NCBI GenBank assembly: GCA_934162325.1
Contig: CAKPIH010000026.1
Coordinates: 1-18,091, forward strand
Direction: 5' to 3'
Length of the DNA: 18,091 bases
Source: an uncultured Bacilli bacterium
GTDB lineage: Bacteria > Bacillota_I > Bacilli_A > RF39 > UBA660
The position numbers and the translations under genes were made by a program. Shown here one piece after another: positions 7,325 to 14,322 of this stretch. The number at the start of each line of letters is the position of its first letter. The stretch's first letter is position 1. A model generated the notes under the pieces. The model worked only from the letters and a program-made list of their open reading frames with translations. It was not told where the DNA came from and searched no databases.

Positions 7325-7510
7325 TTATTCTTCTTTGACTTCGGTATACATTATTAGGGCTGTAAAGCAATATATTTGTTCTTCACCATAGATACTACAT
7401 GAACTTGATAGTTTGATATCAATGATATCAATAGTATTTTCTTTGATAAAGGTGTTTATACTGTTTTCTAGATCTTTTTCATGTTCTTCATCTATTACTT
7501 TAACTTTCAT
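7325..7510 (-). CDS. Cse60-like small protein
   Basis: 61-residue protein that begins KVKVIDEEHEKDLENSINTF and continues to a conserved end with QIYCFTALIMY. This matches the Cse60 family, whose Bacillus subtilis member is a sporulation-associated protein of unknown biochemical function; homologues also occur in non-sporulating Firmicutes. The ATG at 7510 is chosen because GGTGATC ends three bases upstream; a TTG four codons earlier overlaps that site and is unlikely. The stop codon lies in the loop of a weak AGAAG/CTTCT hairpin. A probable promoter is embedded in the terminator of the preceding gene (7523-7559). The family call is from memory of the motif, with no alignment. Confidence 0.7.
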   Translation of the reverse strand: MKVKVIDEEHEKDLENSINTFIKENTIDIIDIKLSSSCSIYGEEQIYCFTALIMYTEVKEE

Positions 7511-7522
7511 TTTGATCACCAA

Positions 7523-7559
7523 AAAAAGTATATAATATTCTTTATATACTTTTTGTCAT
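7523..7559 (-). terminator. Terminator of eno-lipoprotein operon, overlapping a candidate promoter
   Basis: A 13-base-pair AT-rich stem (7523-7535 with 7542-7554, loop 7536-7541) ends in a T run on the minus strand, nine bases after the lipoprotein stop. The same bases hold a possible promoter for the Cse60-like gene: ATGACA (complement of 7554-7559), 16-base spacer, TATTAT (complement of 7532-7537). Confidence 0.6.
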
Positions 7560-7562
7560 AAT

Positions 7563-8021
7563 TTATCCTCTTTTTACATCATAATAGATTTTATTTTCTT
7601 TACCATCGTCTGTAGTATATTCGATATATAATTTATATTTTACATTACTTATATCTTCACTTGTTTGAATTTTTCCTTTTAATTCTATTTTATTATTGTT
7701 ATCTTTTAGTAATTCTACTGGTTCATCCATTATACCTATAGATGGATAGGCTTCATCTATGATATAATTATGTATTAATAATGCTTTTACTTTATGCATA
7801 TTTACTTTGGGATTATTTATTAATATACTATAGTTAGTTATTTCTTCTCCTTCTTTAGAGATATTGAAATAGACATTAAAATCCAATTCATCTTCTGGAC
7901 TAAATTTTTCTTGTTTTTCTAATTCATTTTTATATTCTAGATAGGCTATTTTATCTTCTTCATTACTTGTACAAGCTGTTAATAATAAGATTGGTATTAT
8001 TAATACTACTAATTTTTTCAT
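7563..8021 (-). CDS. Small lipoprotein of unknown function
   Basis: 152 residues with a type II signal peptide: MKK, a hydrophobic stretch, then the lipobox LLTAC with Cys17 as the lipidation site. The mature part is acidic and lysine-rich and seems to alternate beta-strands; it resembles no family I can name. The ATG overlaps the TGA stop of eno (ATGA), and GAGGAG sits eight bases upstream inside eno, so it is translated from the eno transcript. Such coupling to a glycolytic enzyme is more likely shared expression than a shared pathway. A terminator follows the stop. Export and lipidation are well supported; function is unknown. Confidence 0.85.
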   Translation of the reverse strand: MKKLVVLIIPILLLTACTSNEEDKIAYLEYKNELEKQEKFSPEDELDFNVYFNISKEGEEITNYSILINNPKVNMHKVKALLIHNYIIDEAYPSIGIMDEPVELLKDNNNKIELKGKIQTSEDISNVKYKLYIEYTTDDGKENKIYYDVKRG

Positions 8022-9244
8022 TTGATTTGCTCCTCTATTCTAAGTAATCTATTATATTTGGATAATCTTTCACCGCGGGACATTGAACCTGTTTTTATTT
8101 GACCTAAGTTTAGGCCTACGGCAAAGTCGGATATATAATTATCTTCTGTTTCACCGCTACGATGAGATATTATTGTTTTATAATTATTATCTCTAGCTAG
8201 TTTTATGGTTTCTAAGGTTTCTGTTACAGTTCCTATTTGATTTAGTTTTATTAAGATGGCATTAGCGATATGCATGTCTATTCCTTTTTGAAGTAGTTTT
8301 TTATTGGTTACAAATAAATCATCTCCGACTAATTGGATATTGGATAATTTACTTGTTAATAGTTTCCATCCTTCATAATCTTCTTCAGCCATTCCATCTT
8401 CAATAGAGATGATATGATATTTATCTACTAGTGACTGATAGTATGATACTAATTCTTCTTTGGTATATTTTACTCCTTCTAGTAAATAGATATCTTCTTC
8501 TTCATTATAGAATTCTGATGCTGCTACATCGAGAGCAATATTTATATCTTTTCCTAATTCATAACCGCTTTTTGTTATGGCTTCTTTTATTAACTCTAAA
8601 GCTTCTTTGGCATCATTTATTTGAGGAGCGAAACCGCCTTCGTCTCCTACTCCACATAATAAATTTCTTTCTTTTAGAACATTTTTTAAAGTATTAAATA
8701 CTTCTGAACCCATTCTTAGGTTTTCTTGGTATTCTTCTTTATTTGGTACTATCATAAATTCTTGGAAGTCTAGATTATTACTAGCATGAACTCCGCCATT
8801 TAAGATATTCATCATACATTTTGGCATACTGTATTCTTTTCCTAAGTATTCATATAATTCTAAACCTTTATATTTAGCAGCAGCTTTTAGATTAGCTAGT
8901 GAAACTCCTAATATGGCATTAGCTCCTAGTACTTCTTTGTTTTCAGTACCATCTTTTTCTAACATGATTCTATCTATTTCTTCTTGATTTAATGAATCTT
9001 TTCCTATTAATAATGGTTTTATAATATTATTAACATTGTTTATGGCTTTTAATACACCTTTACCATGATATCTATTTTTATCATTATCCCTTAGTTCTAA
9101 TGCTTCATTTTTACCAGTAGATGCTCCACTTGGTACTGATGCTACTGCTTTTATTCCTGATTCTAGGGTTAATTCTACTTCTACGGTAGGATTGCCTCTG
9201 GAATCTAATATTTCTCTTGCATATATATTTTTTATTTTACTCAT
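8018..9244 (-). CDS. eno: Enolase
   Basis: Converts 2-phosphoglycerate to phosphoenolpyruvate in glycolysis. It has 408 residues, slightly below the usual 425-435. The N terminus AREILDSRGNPTVEVE and loop SVPSGASTG are typical. Active-site residues can be placed: E202 in GDEGGFAP, metal ligands in ALDVAASEF (D239), SIEDGM (E282) and VGDDLF (D308 or D309), K333 in ILIKLNQIGT, H361 in SHRSGETED and K384 in IKTG. The end RLLRIEEQ is canonical. The ATG has GGAGG six bases upstream and a good promoter. It is cotranscribed with the lipoprotein gene. Its TGA stop shows that UGA is not read as tryptophan. Confidence 0.97.
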   Translation of the reverse strand: MSKIKNIYAREILDSRGNPTVEVELTLESGIKAVASVPSGASTGKNEALELRDNDKNRYHGKGVLKAINNVNNIIKPLLIGKDSLNQEEIDRIMLEKDGTENKEVLGANAILGVSLANLKAAAKYKGLELYEYLGKEYSMPKCMMNILNGGVHASNNLDFQEFMIVPNKEEYQENLRMGSEVFNTLKNVLKERNLLCGVGDEGGFAPQINDAKEALELIKEAITKSGYELGKDINIALDVAASEFYNEEEDIYLLEGVKYTKEELVSYYQSLVDKYHIISIEDGMAEEDYEGWKLLTSKLSNIQLVGDDLFVTNKKLLQKGIDMHIANAILIKLNQIGTVTETLETIKLARDNNYKTIISHRSGETEDNYISDFAVGLNLGQIKTGSMSRGERLSKYNRLLRIEEQIK

Positions 9245-9261
9245 ATTTAGCCTCCATATTA

Positions 9262-9290
9262 ATTATAAAATATTATAAAGAAAAAATCAA
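9262..9290 (-). promoter_or_regulatory. eno promoter
   Basis: TTGATT (complement of 9285-9290), 17-base spacer, TATAAT (complement of 9262-9267), about 20 bases before the eno start. Confidence 0.7.
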
Positions 9291-9292
9291 GG

Positions 9293-9324
9293 TAAAAGAA
9301 AAAATAGAACACTTTGGTTCTATT
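9293..9324 (-). terminator. Terminator of rpsP-khpA
   Basis: On the minus strand AATAGAAC, a six-base loop and GTTCTATT (9303-9310 with 9317-9324) are followed by TTTTCTTTT. The khpA stop (9323-9325) overlaps the first bases of the stem. Confidence 0.85.
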
Positions 9325-9574
9325 AGTATGAGTCAACATTTATTTTAACTAATTTATTGTCCATATTGAATGAAGCTGCTTGTACTATAGTTCTGATGGA
9401 ATTTATTGTCTTGCCACCATGACCTATTACTTTTGGCATATCTTCTGATGATACCATTACTTCAATTAGAATGGTGTTATCTTCATCGGACTCAAATTCT
9501 TTTACTGATACTGATTCGGAATCTTTTACTAGTTTTTTTATTATTAACTCTGTAAGTTCTACTAAATTATTCAT
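9323..9574 (-). CDS. khpA: KhpA, single KH-domain RNA-binding protein
   Basis: 83-residue protein consisting of one type II KH domain, with the GxxG loop as GHGGKTINSIRTIV. In Firmicutes KhpA pairs with KhpB/Jag and affects cell division and RNA metabolism. The start overlaps the rpsP stop by one base (TAATG), with AAGG shortly upstream inside rpsP, so the two are cotranscribed and probably coupled. The rpsP-khpA order is standard in low-GC Gram-positives; rimM and trmD, usual next neighbours, are absent because a terminator follows directly. Confidence 0.93.
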   Translation of the reverse strand: MNNLVELTELIIKKLVKDSESVSVKEFESDEDNTILIEVMVSSEDMPKVIGHGGKTINSIRTIVQAASFNMDNKLVKINVDSY

Positions 9575-9846
9575 TATTTACCTTGCTTTAAATTATGGTA
9601 TTTTTCCATAATTCCTGCTTTACTAAATAAATTTTTAACTGTATCAGTAGGTATTGCACCATTGTTAAGCCATTTAATTGCAGATTCTTCATTTAATTTG
9701 ATTTCTGCTGGTGTTGTTAATGGATTATAAGTACCGATTGTATCGATAAATCTTCCATCTCTTGGACTTCTAGAGTCTGCTACTATAACACGATAAAAAG
9801 GTGCTTTTTTTGCTCCCATTCTTTTTAGTCTAATTTTAACTGCCAT
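9574..9846 (-). CDS. rpsP: 30S ribosomal protein bS16
   Basis: 90-residue small-subunit protein. The N terminus VKIRLKRMGAKKAPFYRVIV and the following ADSRSPRDGRFIDTIGTYNP are diagnostic of bS16. It binds 16S rRNA early in 30S assembly. The ATG at 9846 has GAGGG six bases upstream. Its promoter has a consensus -35 and overlaps the terminator of the upstream gene. It is the first gene of a two-gene operon with khpA. Confidence 0.98.
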   Translation of the reverse strand: MAVKIRLKRMGAKKAPFYRVIVADSRSPRDGRFIDTIGTYNPLTTPAEIKLNEESAIKWLNNGAIPTDTVKNLFSKAGIMEKYHNLKQGK

Positions 9847-9870
9847 GTTTATCCCTCGCTTTCTTTATGT

Positions 9871-9899
9871 ATTTTATCATAAAAAACATATACTGTCAA
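9871..9899 (-). promoter_or_regulatory. rpsP promoter
   Basis: Perfect TTGACA (complement of 9894-9899), 17-base spacer, TAAAAT (complement of 9871-9876) preceded by TGA as an extended -10. The -35 lies within the terminator hairpin of the preceding gene. Confidence 0.8.
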
Positions 9900-9921
9900 C
9901 TGTTTTTTGTTACAGTATATG
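9881..9921 (-). terminator. Terminator of the SipW-type surface protein gene
   Basis: On the minus strand CATATACTGT and ACAGTATATG (9912-9921 with 9887-9896) form a ten-pair stem with a 15-base loop, followed by six T (9881-9886). It lies about 50 bases after the stop. The complement is also T-rich downstream, so it may act in both directions. Confidence 0.8.
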
Positions 9922-9969
9922 TTTGTTTTATATTTTTATGATGATATTATATTTTTGTTTCTAATTTTC

Positions 9970-10638
9970 TTAGGTATTATTAGATGGATCACTGTTTTCA
10001 GCTTGCTTTCCATCTACACTAGCAGTTAGTCTTCCTCCTTCTGATGTTCTATATGTTATATCAGCAGAAAATGATTTGCCGGCATCTGTTTCATCTTGGA
10101 TATCATTATTATCTGTTAACCATATTAGTAATGTAAACTTTTTAGAAGGTGTTATTCCATCTACTGCCTTTGCTAATGTAAATGTTTTTCCTAAAGAAAG
10201 ATTAGTGGGATTATCTTTATTAATGTGTGTTATATCTAAATAAACATTATCATTTTCATCTAATACCATATAGCTTAGGTTCTCTAATCCATTTAGATGA
10301 AAATCTATTATTCCTTCTATTTCTGATTTTTCTTCAAAATTGAATACTTCTAATCCATAAGCTAGACAGGCTCCGCGATTTAAATCATCTTTACATTTTT
10401 GCTTATATGCTACACTTATATACTCGTCTTTTAAAGGTATTATTGGATAACCTGTATATACTGGTGAAACCCCTAAACCTAATCTTACTTTGCCTGCTGA
10501 TACTGCTAATGCATTCATTTTACTCATTGTTGACAATGTAAAATAAGAAAATGTTCCTCCTATTAAAAGTATTGTCATACTAAGGATAGTTGTTACAAGT
10601 AAAAATTTATTTATTTTATTACTATTTTTTTCTTTCAT
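9970..10638 (-). CDS. SipW-type (TasA/camelysin-like) secreted surface protein
   Basis: 222 residues with a basic N terminus, one hydrophobic segment and the signature GGTFSYFT, followed by VSAGKVRLGLGV. This G-G-T-x-x-x-F ... aGxxxL arrangement is typical of SipW-dependent exported proteins such as TasA. The rest looks beta-rich, with two cysteines (CKDDLNRGAC) that could form a disulfide, a segment LLIWLTDNNDIQDETDAGKS, and a Ser/Asn-rich C terminus without LPXTG. Start: the ATG at 10638 has AAGGA nine bases upstream, whereas the in-frame ATG at 10647 directly abuts that site. No SipW-type peptidase gene is in the window. Export is well supported; whether it forms fibres is unknown. Confidence 0.75.
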   Translation of the reverse strand: MKEKNSNKINKFLLVTTILSMTILLIGGTFSYFTLSTMSKMNALAVSAGKVRLGLGVSPVYTGYPIIPLKDEYISVAYKQKCKDDLNRGACLAYGLEVFNFEEKSEIEGIIDFHLNGLENLSYMVLDENDNVYLDITHINKDNPTNLSLGKTFTLAKAVDGITPSKKFTLLIWLTDNNDIQDETDAGKSFSADITYRTSEGGRLTASVDGKQAENSDPSNNT

Positions 10639-10661
10639 ATTTACCATTCCTTGCTATTATA

Positions 10662-10690
10662 ATGATATCAAATTATTCATCTTTTTTCAA
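10662..10690 (-). promoter_or_regulatory. Promoter of the SipW-type surface protein
   Basis: TTGAAA (complement of 10685-10690), 17-base spacer, TATCAT (complement of 10662-10667) with TG one base upstream (extended -10). Confidence 0.55.
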
Positions 10691-10745
10691 GTACTTTTTA
10701 ATTTTTATATTCTTTTTAAATTTTAATTTTGTGATAATGGTCTCA

Positions 10746-10774
10746 TTGACTATATAATCCTTTTATGCTAATAT
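10746..10774 (+). promoter_or_regulatory. Promoter of the beta-lactamase-fold hydrolase
   Basis: TTGACT (10746-10751), 17-base spacer, TAATAT (10769-10774) preceded by TGC (extended -10). A TATAAT at 10775-10780 lacks a good -35 at the right distance. Confidence 0.6.
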
Positions 10775-10792
10775 TATAATAGTGGTGACGAT

Positions 10793-11860
10793 ATGAAGAG
10801 TTTGGTTAAATATTTTATTATAGGTTGTAAAGAATTATTTTCTAATAAAGTGCTTATAATAAGTTTGTCCATAATGAATTTATTTTTAATATCAGGGGTA
10901 GTATATAAAGCTGTAAATAATAAAAAAGAACTTAATAAATATGAAGATTTAAAGAGTCAAATAATTGAGAAAATGGAAACTAAATTGGTAATTGAAGAAA
11001 ATTCTTCTAGTGATAGTGATGCTCATGGGGTAACTAAGATAACTAATTGTTTAAAAGAAAGTATTCCTAAAGAAGAATTAAGTGATAATTTATTAAATAT
11101 TGGTAAACAGATTGAAGATGCTATGAATGCTTCTAATCTTAACTTTGCTTTTAAATATAAAGATTTATATACTGGTTTTTCTTTATCATATAATGCTAAT
11201 CAACCTATTTTTGCAGCTTCTACTATTAAAGCACCTGAGGCTATATACATATATGAAGAAGCTGAAAAAGGTAATATTAATTTAGATGAAGTACTAACTT
11301 ATACTTCTAATTATTATAGTGAAGGAACAGGAGTTCTTAAAAATACAGCATTTAATAAGAATTATACGATAAGACAATTAGTGGGATATTCTGTTATTCA
11401 TAGTGATAATGCTGCTCATCTTATGTTAAATAATAGATATAAAGTGCAAAATATTAGAGAGTATTGGCAAAATAAGGGAACTACTTCTATCTATAAAACT
11501 AATTCTCCATGGGGTAATTTAAATGCTAATGATGCTGCTATATATATGGAGGAATTATATAATTATTACCTTACCAATACTAGTAATAGTAATGAACTTA
11601 TTAATTATTTTAAATCTGCATGGAAAGTAATTAGTGCTCCTAATGGTATAACTATTGCTAATAAATCTGGTTGGTCTGATAATTCACTTCATGATGCTGC
11701 TATTGTATTTGATGATAATCCTTATGTTTTGGTTATTTTAAGTAGCAGAGGTTATACTGAATATACAAGTTATTTTAATCAAATATCTAATCTTGTCTAT
11801 GATTTTCATCATGCTTATTGGGATGAAAAAATTAATAGATGTACAAATATAAGTGAGTAA
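10793..11860 (+). CDS. Membrane-anchored serine hydrolase, class A beta-lactamase fold
   Basis: 355 residues. One membrane segment (about 20-41) anchors the protein, a Lys/Glu/Ser linker follows to about 110, and then a Beta-lactamase2-type domain. The three active-site elements are visible: STIK with S143 and K146, SDN at 204-206, and KSG at 291-293. The loop that carries the deacylating Glu166 of true class A enzymes reads SPWGNLNANDAA here, with no Glu, so hydrolysis of penicillin is doubtful. An extracellular peptidoglycan- or ester-processing role is more likely (inference). Ribosome binding site GGTGA lies just before the ATG. It is divergent from the SipW-type gene and ends in its own strong terminator. 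Confidence 0.82.
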   Translation: MKSLVKYFIIGCKELFSNKVLIISLSIMNLFLISGVVYKAVNNKKELNKYEDLKSQIIEKMETKLVIEENSSSDSDAHGVTKITNCLKESIPKEELSDNLLNIGKQIEDAMNASNLNFAFKYKDLYTGFSLSYNANQPIFAASTIKAPEAIYIYEEAEKGNINLDEVLTYTSNYYSEGTGVLKNTAFNKNYTIRQLVGYSVIHSDNAAHLMLNNRYKVQNIREYWQNKGTTSIYKTNSPWGNLNANDAAIYMEELYNYYLTNTSNSNELINYFKSAWKVISAPNGITIANKSGWSDNSLHDAAIVFDDNPYVLVILSSRGYTEYTSYFNQISNLVYDFHHAYWDEKINRCTNISE

Positions 11861-11880
11861 ATACTTACTTATATTTTTTT
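11846..11880 (+). terminator. Terminator of the serine hydrolase gene
   Basis: AATATAAGTGAGTA (11846-11859), two-base loop, TACTTACTTATATT (11862-11875) with one G.T pair, then five T. The TAA stop (11858-11860) lies at the top of the hairpin. Confidence 0.88.
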
Positions 11881-11933
11881 ATGCTAGAGACCTTAGGCTC
11901 TAGCATACCCCGGAATACTACAGGATGAAGGGG
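11881..11933. repeat. CCTWAGG-core hairpin plus a CCCC/GGGG hairpin
   Basis: Between two facing terminators. ATGCTAGAG (11881-11889) pairs with CTCTAGCAT (11898-11906) around an unpaired A (11890) and CC-TTA-GG. Read on the minus strand it is AGCCTAAGGTCT, which differs from the core of the 7242-7296 hairpins (AGCCTTAGGTCT) only in the middle loop base and has the unpaired T in the same place. The stem is unrelated to the other two. Next to it CCCC (11908-11911) can pair with GGGG (11930-11933) over an 18-base loop. No coding sequence. Confidence 0.7.
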
Positions 11934-11960
11934 AAAAAAGAAAAAGCATAATTAATGCTT
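11934..11960 (-). terminator. Terminator of the hisS operon
   Basis: On the minus strand AAGCAT, a five-base loop and ATGCTT (11955-11960 with 11944-11949) are followed by TTTCTTTTTT. The hisS stop (11952-11954) lies in the loop. Confidence 0.82.
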
Positions 11961-13241
11961 ATTCTTAATAATATCTACTATTTCATTAGTATTATCTAAA
12001 TTTATTTTAATACTTTTACTATTATTCATATCTTTTAATTCTATAGTATTTGTATCTATTTCATTTTGTCCTAGTATAATAACATATGGTATACTATTTT
12101 TATTAGCAGACTCTAATGCTTTCTTTACTTTTCTTTTATTCATTTCTATAATTACTTTTATACCATTATTTCTAAGTTTAGAAGCAAGTAATAAACTTTC
12201 TTTATTAGTATCCATTGGAATAATTAGTAAATCATATAAACTATCACTAGTAGATTCTTCAAGTAATTCACATATTGGTACTAAACCAAACGATATACCA
12301 ACAGCAGGATATTTATTACCATCGTCGATAAAGTTAGTGATTATTTTATCATATCTTCCACCACCACCAATAGCACAAGTTAATCTTTGCTTTTTATCAA
12401 ATACTTCCCATACTGTTCCAGTATATATTTCAAGTCCTCTAGCTAAATATGGTGTAAATCTAGCATATTCATTTAAATCTAAATAATCTATATATGAGAA
12501 TAATTCTTTTATCTCACTCTTACCTTCGATAAATTCTTCATTATCAATATTCATATTATCTAATTCATTAATATTACACTTGAATAAACTAAATAAATTA
12601 TCTAATTTTTCACTTGCTATATTGTATTCTTTTAGTTCTTCACGAACACCATCTTCTCCTATTTTAGCAAGTTTATCTACGGATAAGATTACTTTAGATG
12701 TTAACTCTTTATCAATACCTGACGATATAATAAAGCCTTCAAGTAACTTACGATTATTTATTTCTACATAAACTTCTATACCTAGTTTTTTATAACACTC
12801 GATAGTCATCATTAACATTTCAGCTTCAATAAATGATCCTTCTATACCACATACATCGACATCACATTGATAGAATTCTCTTGCTCTACCTGTTTTTACT
12901 GGACCATCTCTAAATACTTTACCTATTTCATATCTTTTAAATGGTAAGTTTATAGTCTTACCAGCATTCATACTTATTACTTTAGAAAATGGTACTGTTA
13001 AGTCATATCTTAATCCAAGTGTTCTTTCACCTTGATCTTTTAAAGTATATACTTCTTTTAATATTTCACTACCACCTGAATACTTTGATGCTAATAAATC
13101 ATAATAACATAAAATACTAGTATCTAGTGGTAAATAGCCATACTTTTCAAAGGTATCTGTAAGAGTATTTACTACTTTTCTTCTTATTATCTCTTTACTT
13201 GGAAGACTATCTACTGTTCCTTTTACATTCATTATTTTCAT
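11952..13241 (-). CDS. hisS: Histidyl-tRNA synthetase (non-canonical bacterial type)
   Basis: 429-residue class II synthetase that charges tRNA-His. Visible motifs: LGLRYDLTVPF, motif 2 FRDGPVKTGRAREFYQCDVD, the histidine-specific RGLEIYTGTVWEVF, and the motif 3 region IGGGGRYDKI, followed by a C-terminal anticodon-binding domain ending near residue 425. The motif 2 loop and RGLEIYTG differ from the usual bacterial forms (REFHQ, RGLDYYTG) and look closer to archaeal/eukaryal-like HisRS, so the gene may descend from a transferred lineage. The ATG at 13241 has AGAGGTG five bases upstream. It is the last gene of an operon, 14 bases after the HAD gene. Confidence 0.94.
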   Translation of the reverse strand: MKIMNVKGTVDSLPSKEIIRRKVVNTLTDTFEKYGYLPLDTSILCYYDLLASKYSGGSEILKEVYTLKDQGERTLGLRYDLTVPFSKVISMNAGKTINLPFKRYEIGKVFRDGPVKTGRAREFYQCDVDVCGIEGSFIEAEMLMMTIECYKKLGIEVYVEINNRKLLEGFIISSGIDKELTSKVILSVDKLAKIGEDGVREELKEYNIASEKLDNLFSLFKCNINELDNMNIDNEEFIEGKSEIKELFSYIDYLDLNEYARFTPYLARGLEIYTGTVWEVFDKKQRLTCAIGGGGRYDKIITNFIDDGNKYPAVGISFGLVPICELLEESTSDSLYDLLIIPMDTNKESLLLASKLRNNGIKVIIEMNKRKVKKALESANKNSIPYVIILGQNEIDTNTIELKDMNNSKSIKINLDNTNEIVDIIKNKH

Positions 13242-13255
13242 TGTTTCACCTCTTT

Positions 13256-13741
13256 CTATGATTTTAATTCTAATAACTCACTTAAATCGGTTATTGTTTG
13301 ATATATACATTCTTTTCCTGAGTCAGAAAACTTAATAGATATACCACCCTTTTCATGCCAATAATCTAAGTTGGGTAAAAAGTCATCTACTAAAATGTTA
13401 CCTTTTGGATCTACGGCATCAGCCTTTTTAGTCCCTTTAGGAACTGAAATAACTTTAACATTAGGAAGTACTGCCTTAAAATAATTTTCTTTGGCTATTA
13501 TCTCACCTTCTGAAATAACATGAGTAAGTATTGCTACATCATATATATCAGTAAGTTTCTTAATCTTATCAGTAGCATTATTAATTTCTCCTGCTTCGAT
13601 TATGAGTTCTTCCCAAGATAAATTACGATAAAAATCTTCCTTTTCTTCTTCTCTTTCAATTCCTTTTTCTTTAAGCATCTTATAAGACATATTAATTGTA
13701 TCTAGTATTACACCATCACAATCTAAATATAACTTAGTCAT
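13256..13741 (-). CDS. HAD phosphatase, 5'-nucleotidase type C (NT5C)-like
   Basis: 161-residue HAD-superfamily protein. Motif I is YLDCDGVILDT with D7 and D9 as nucleophile and acid/base; motif II is the Thr in AILTHV; the motif III lysine is probably in PKGTKKADAV; motif IV is NILVDDFLPNLDYW with the two aspartates. Length and the VDDFLPNLDYW segment fit the NT5C (deoxy)nucleotidases, which dephosphorylate pyrimidine nucleotides; the substrate here is inferred. The ATG has AAGGAG about seven bases upstream. It sits between the thioredoxin-like gene and hisS with gaps of 12-14 bases, so the three are cotranscribed. Confidence 0.78.
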   Translation of the reverse strand: MTKLYLDCDGVILDTINMSYKMLKEKGIEREEEKEDFYRNLSWEELIIEAGEINNATDKIKKLTDIYDVAILTHVISEGEIIAKENYFKAVLPNVKVISVPKGTKKADAVDPKGNILVDDFLPNLDYWHEKGGISIKFSDSGKECIYQTITDLSELLELKS

Positions 13742-13753
13742 GGTTTTCTCCTT

Positions 13754-14287
13754 CTATTTTAATCCTATTTGTATTTCTTCTTTACCATTATAGAAGTTAG
13801 TTATTTTTTCACTTTCTACTTTGATAACTGTTGGATCAGATACTTTAAGATTACTTATATCAGAAACTGCTCCTGATGGTTCTCCTACAAAGTTACTATT
13901 GAAATCATCATGTAAATCAACACGATATACTTTATCATTTAAACTTGATACAATACTTGATACTTCGCTATCTTCATTAGTACTATCATAATAATATACA
14001 TAATATAATTCTTCTACTTGTCTTAATGAATCACCCGCTAATATTTTATTTGTAATAGTAGTAGTCTCTTCATTATCACTACTATTATTTTTCTTATTTG
14101 TTCCAAAATCTTTAGTTACAAAGATACTTGTTAGTAGATATAATACTATAAATAATACTAGTATTACTACTACTATTATTACTAATGTTTTAGGTTTCAT
14201 AGTATTAAAATCTTGCTTCTTTACTTGTAATTCTTTTACATTCTTTCCTTCTCTTTTTGCTTGTTTTCTTTTTAATTCTCTTCCCAT
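13754..14287 (-). CDS. Single-pass membrane protein with a thioredoxin-like domain lacking CxxC
   Basis: 177 residues: a basic N-terminal cytoplasmic stretch (GRELKRKQAKREGKN), one membrane segment (about 33-55), a Ser/Asn/Thr-rich linker, and an outer domain (about 75-177). That domain reads like a thioredoxin fold: strand ELYYVYYYD where the active site would follow but with no cysteines, strand KVYRVDLHD, then a cis-Pro-like KVSDPTVIKVESEKITNFY and GKEEI. It may be a non-catalytic thioredoxin-like protein; the fold is my inference. Start: the ATG at 14287 has AAGGA upstream; a GTG three codons earlier directly abuts it. It heads the gene group ending in hisS, but its promoter is now separated from it by a KilA-N remnant. 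Confidence 0.6.
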   Translation of the reverse strand: MGRELKRKQAKREGKNVKELQVKKQDFNTMKPKTLVIIVVVILVLFIVLYLLTSIFVTKDFGTNKKNNSSDNEETTTITNKILAGDSLRQVEELYYVYYYDSTNEDSEVSSIVSSLNDKVYRVDLHDDFNSNFVGEPSGAVSDISNLKVSDPTVIKVESEKITNFYNGKEEIQIGLK

Positions 14288-14290
14288 TAT

Positions 14291-14309
14291 TTTCACTTCC
14301 TTACTTATT
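14291..14309. repeat. Left copy of imperfect direct repeat flanking the KilA-N remnant
   Basis: TTTCACTTCCT (14291-14301) followed by ACTTATT (14303-14309). The same blocks recur at 14719-14729 and 14735-14741, with four extra bases (one short repeat unit) between them. On the minus strand this is the ribosome-binding leader of the thioredoxin-like gene. Confidence 0.6.
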
Positions 14310-14322
14310 TTTTTCTTTATTT

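Noticed and set aside
8018..8021. UGA read as tryptophan (Mycoplasma-type code)
   Set aside because: eno ends at UGA exactly at the usual C terminus, and tryptophans such as the WWDYS motif use UGG.
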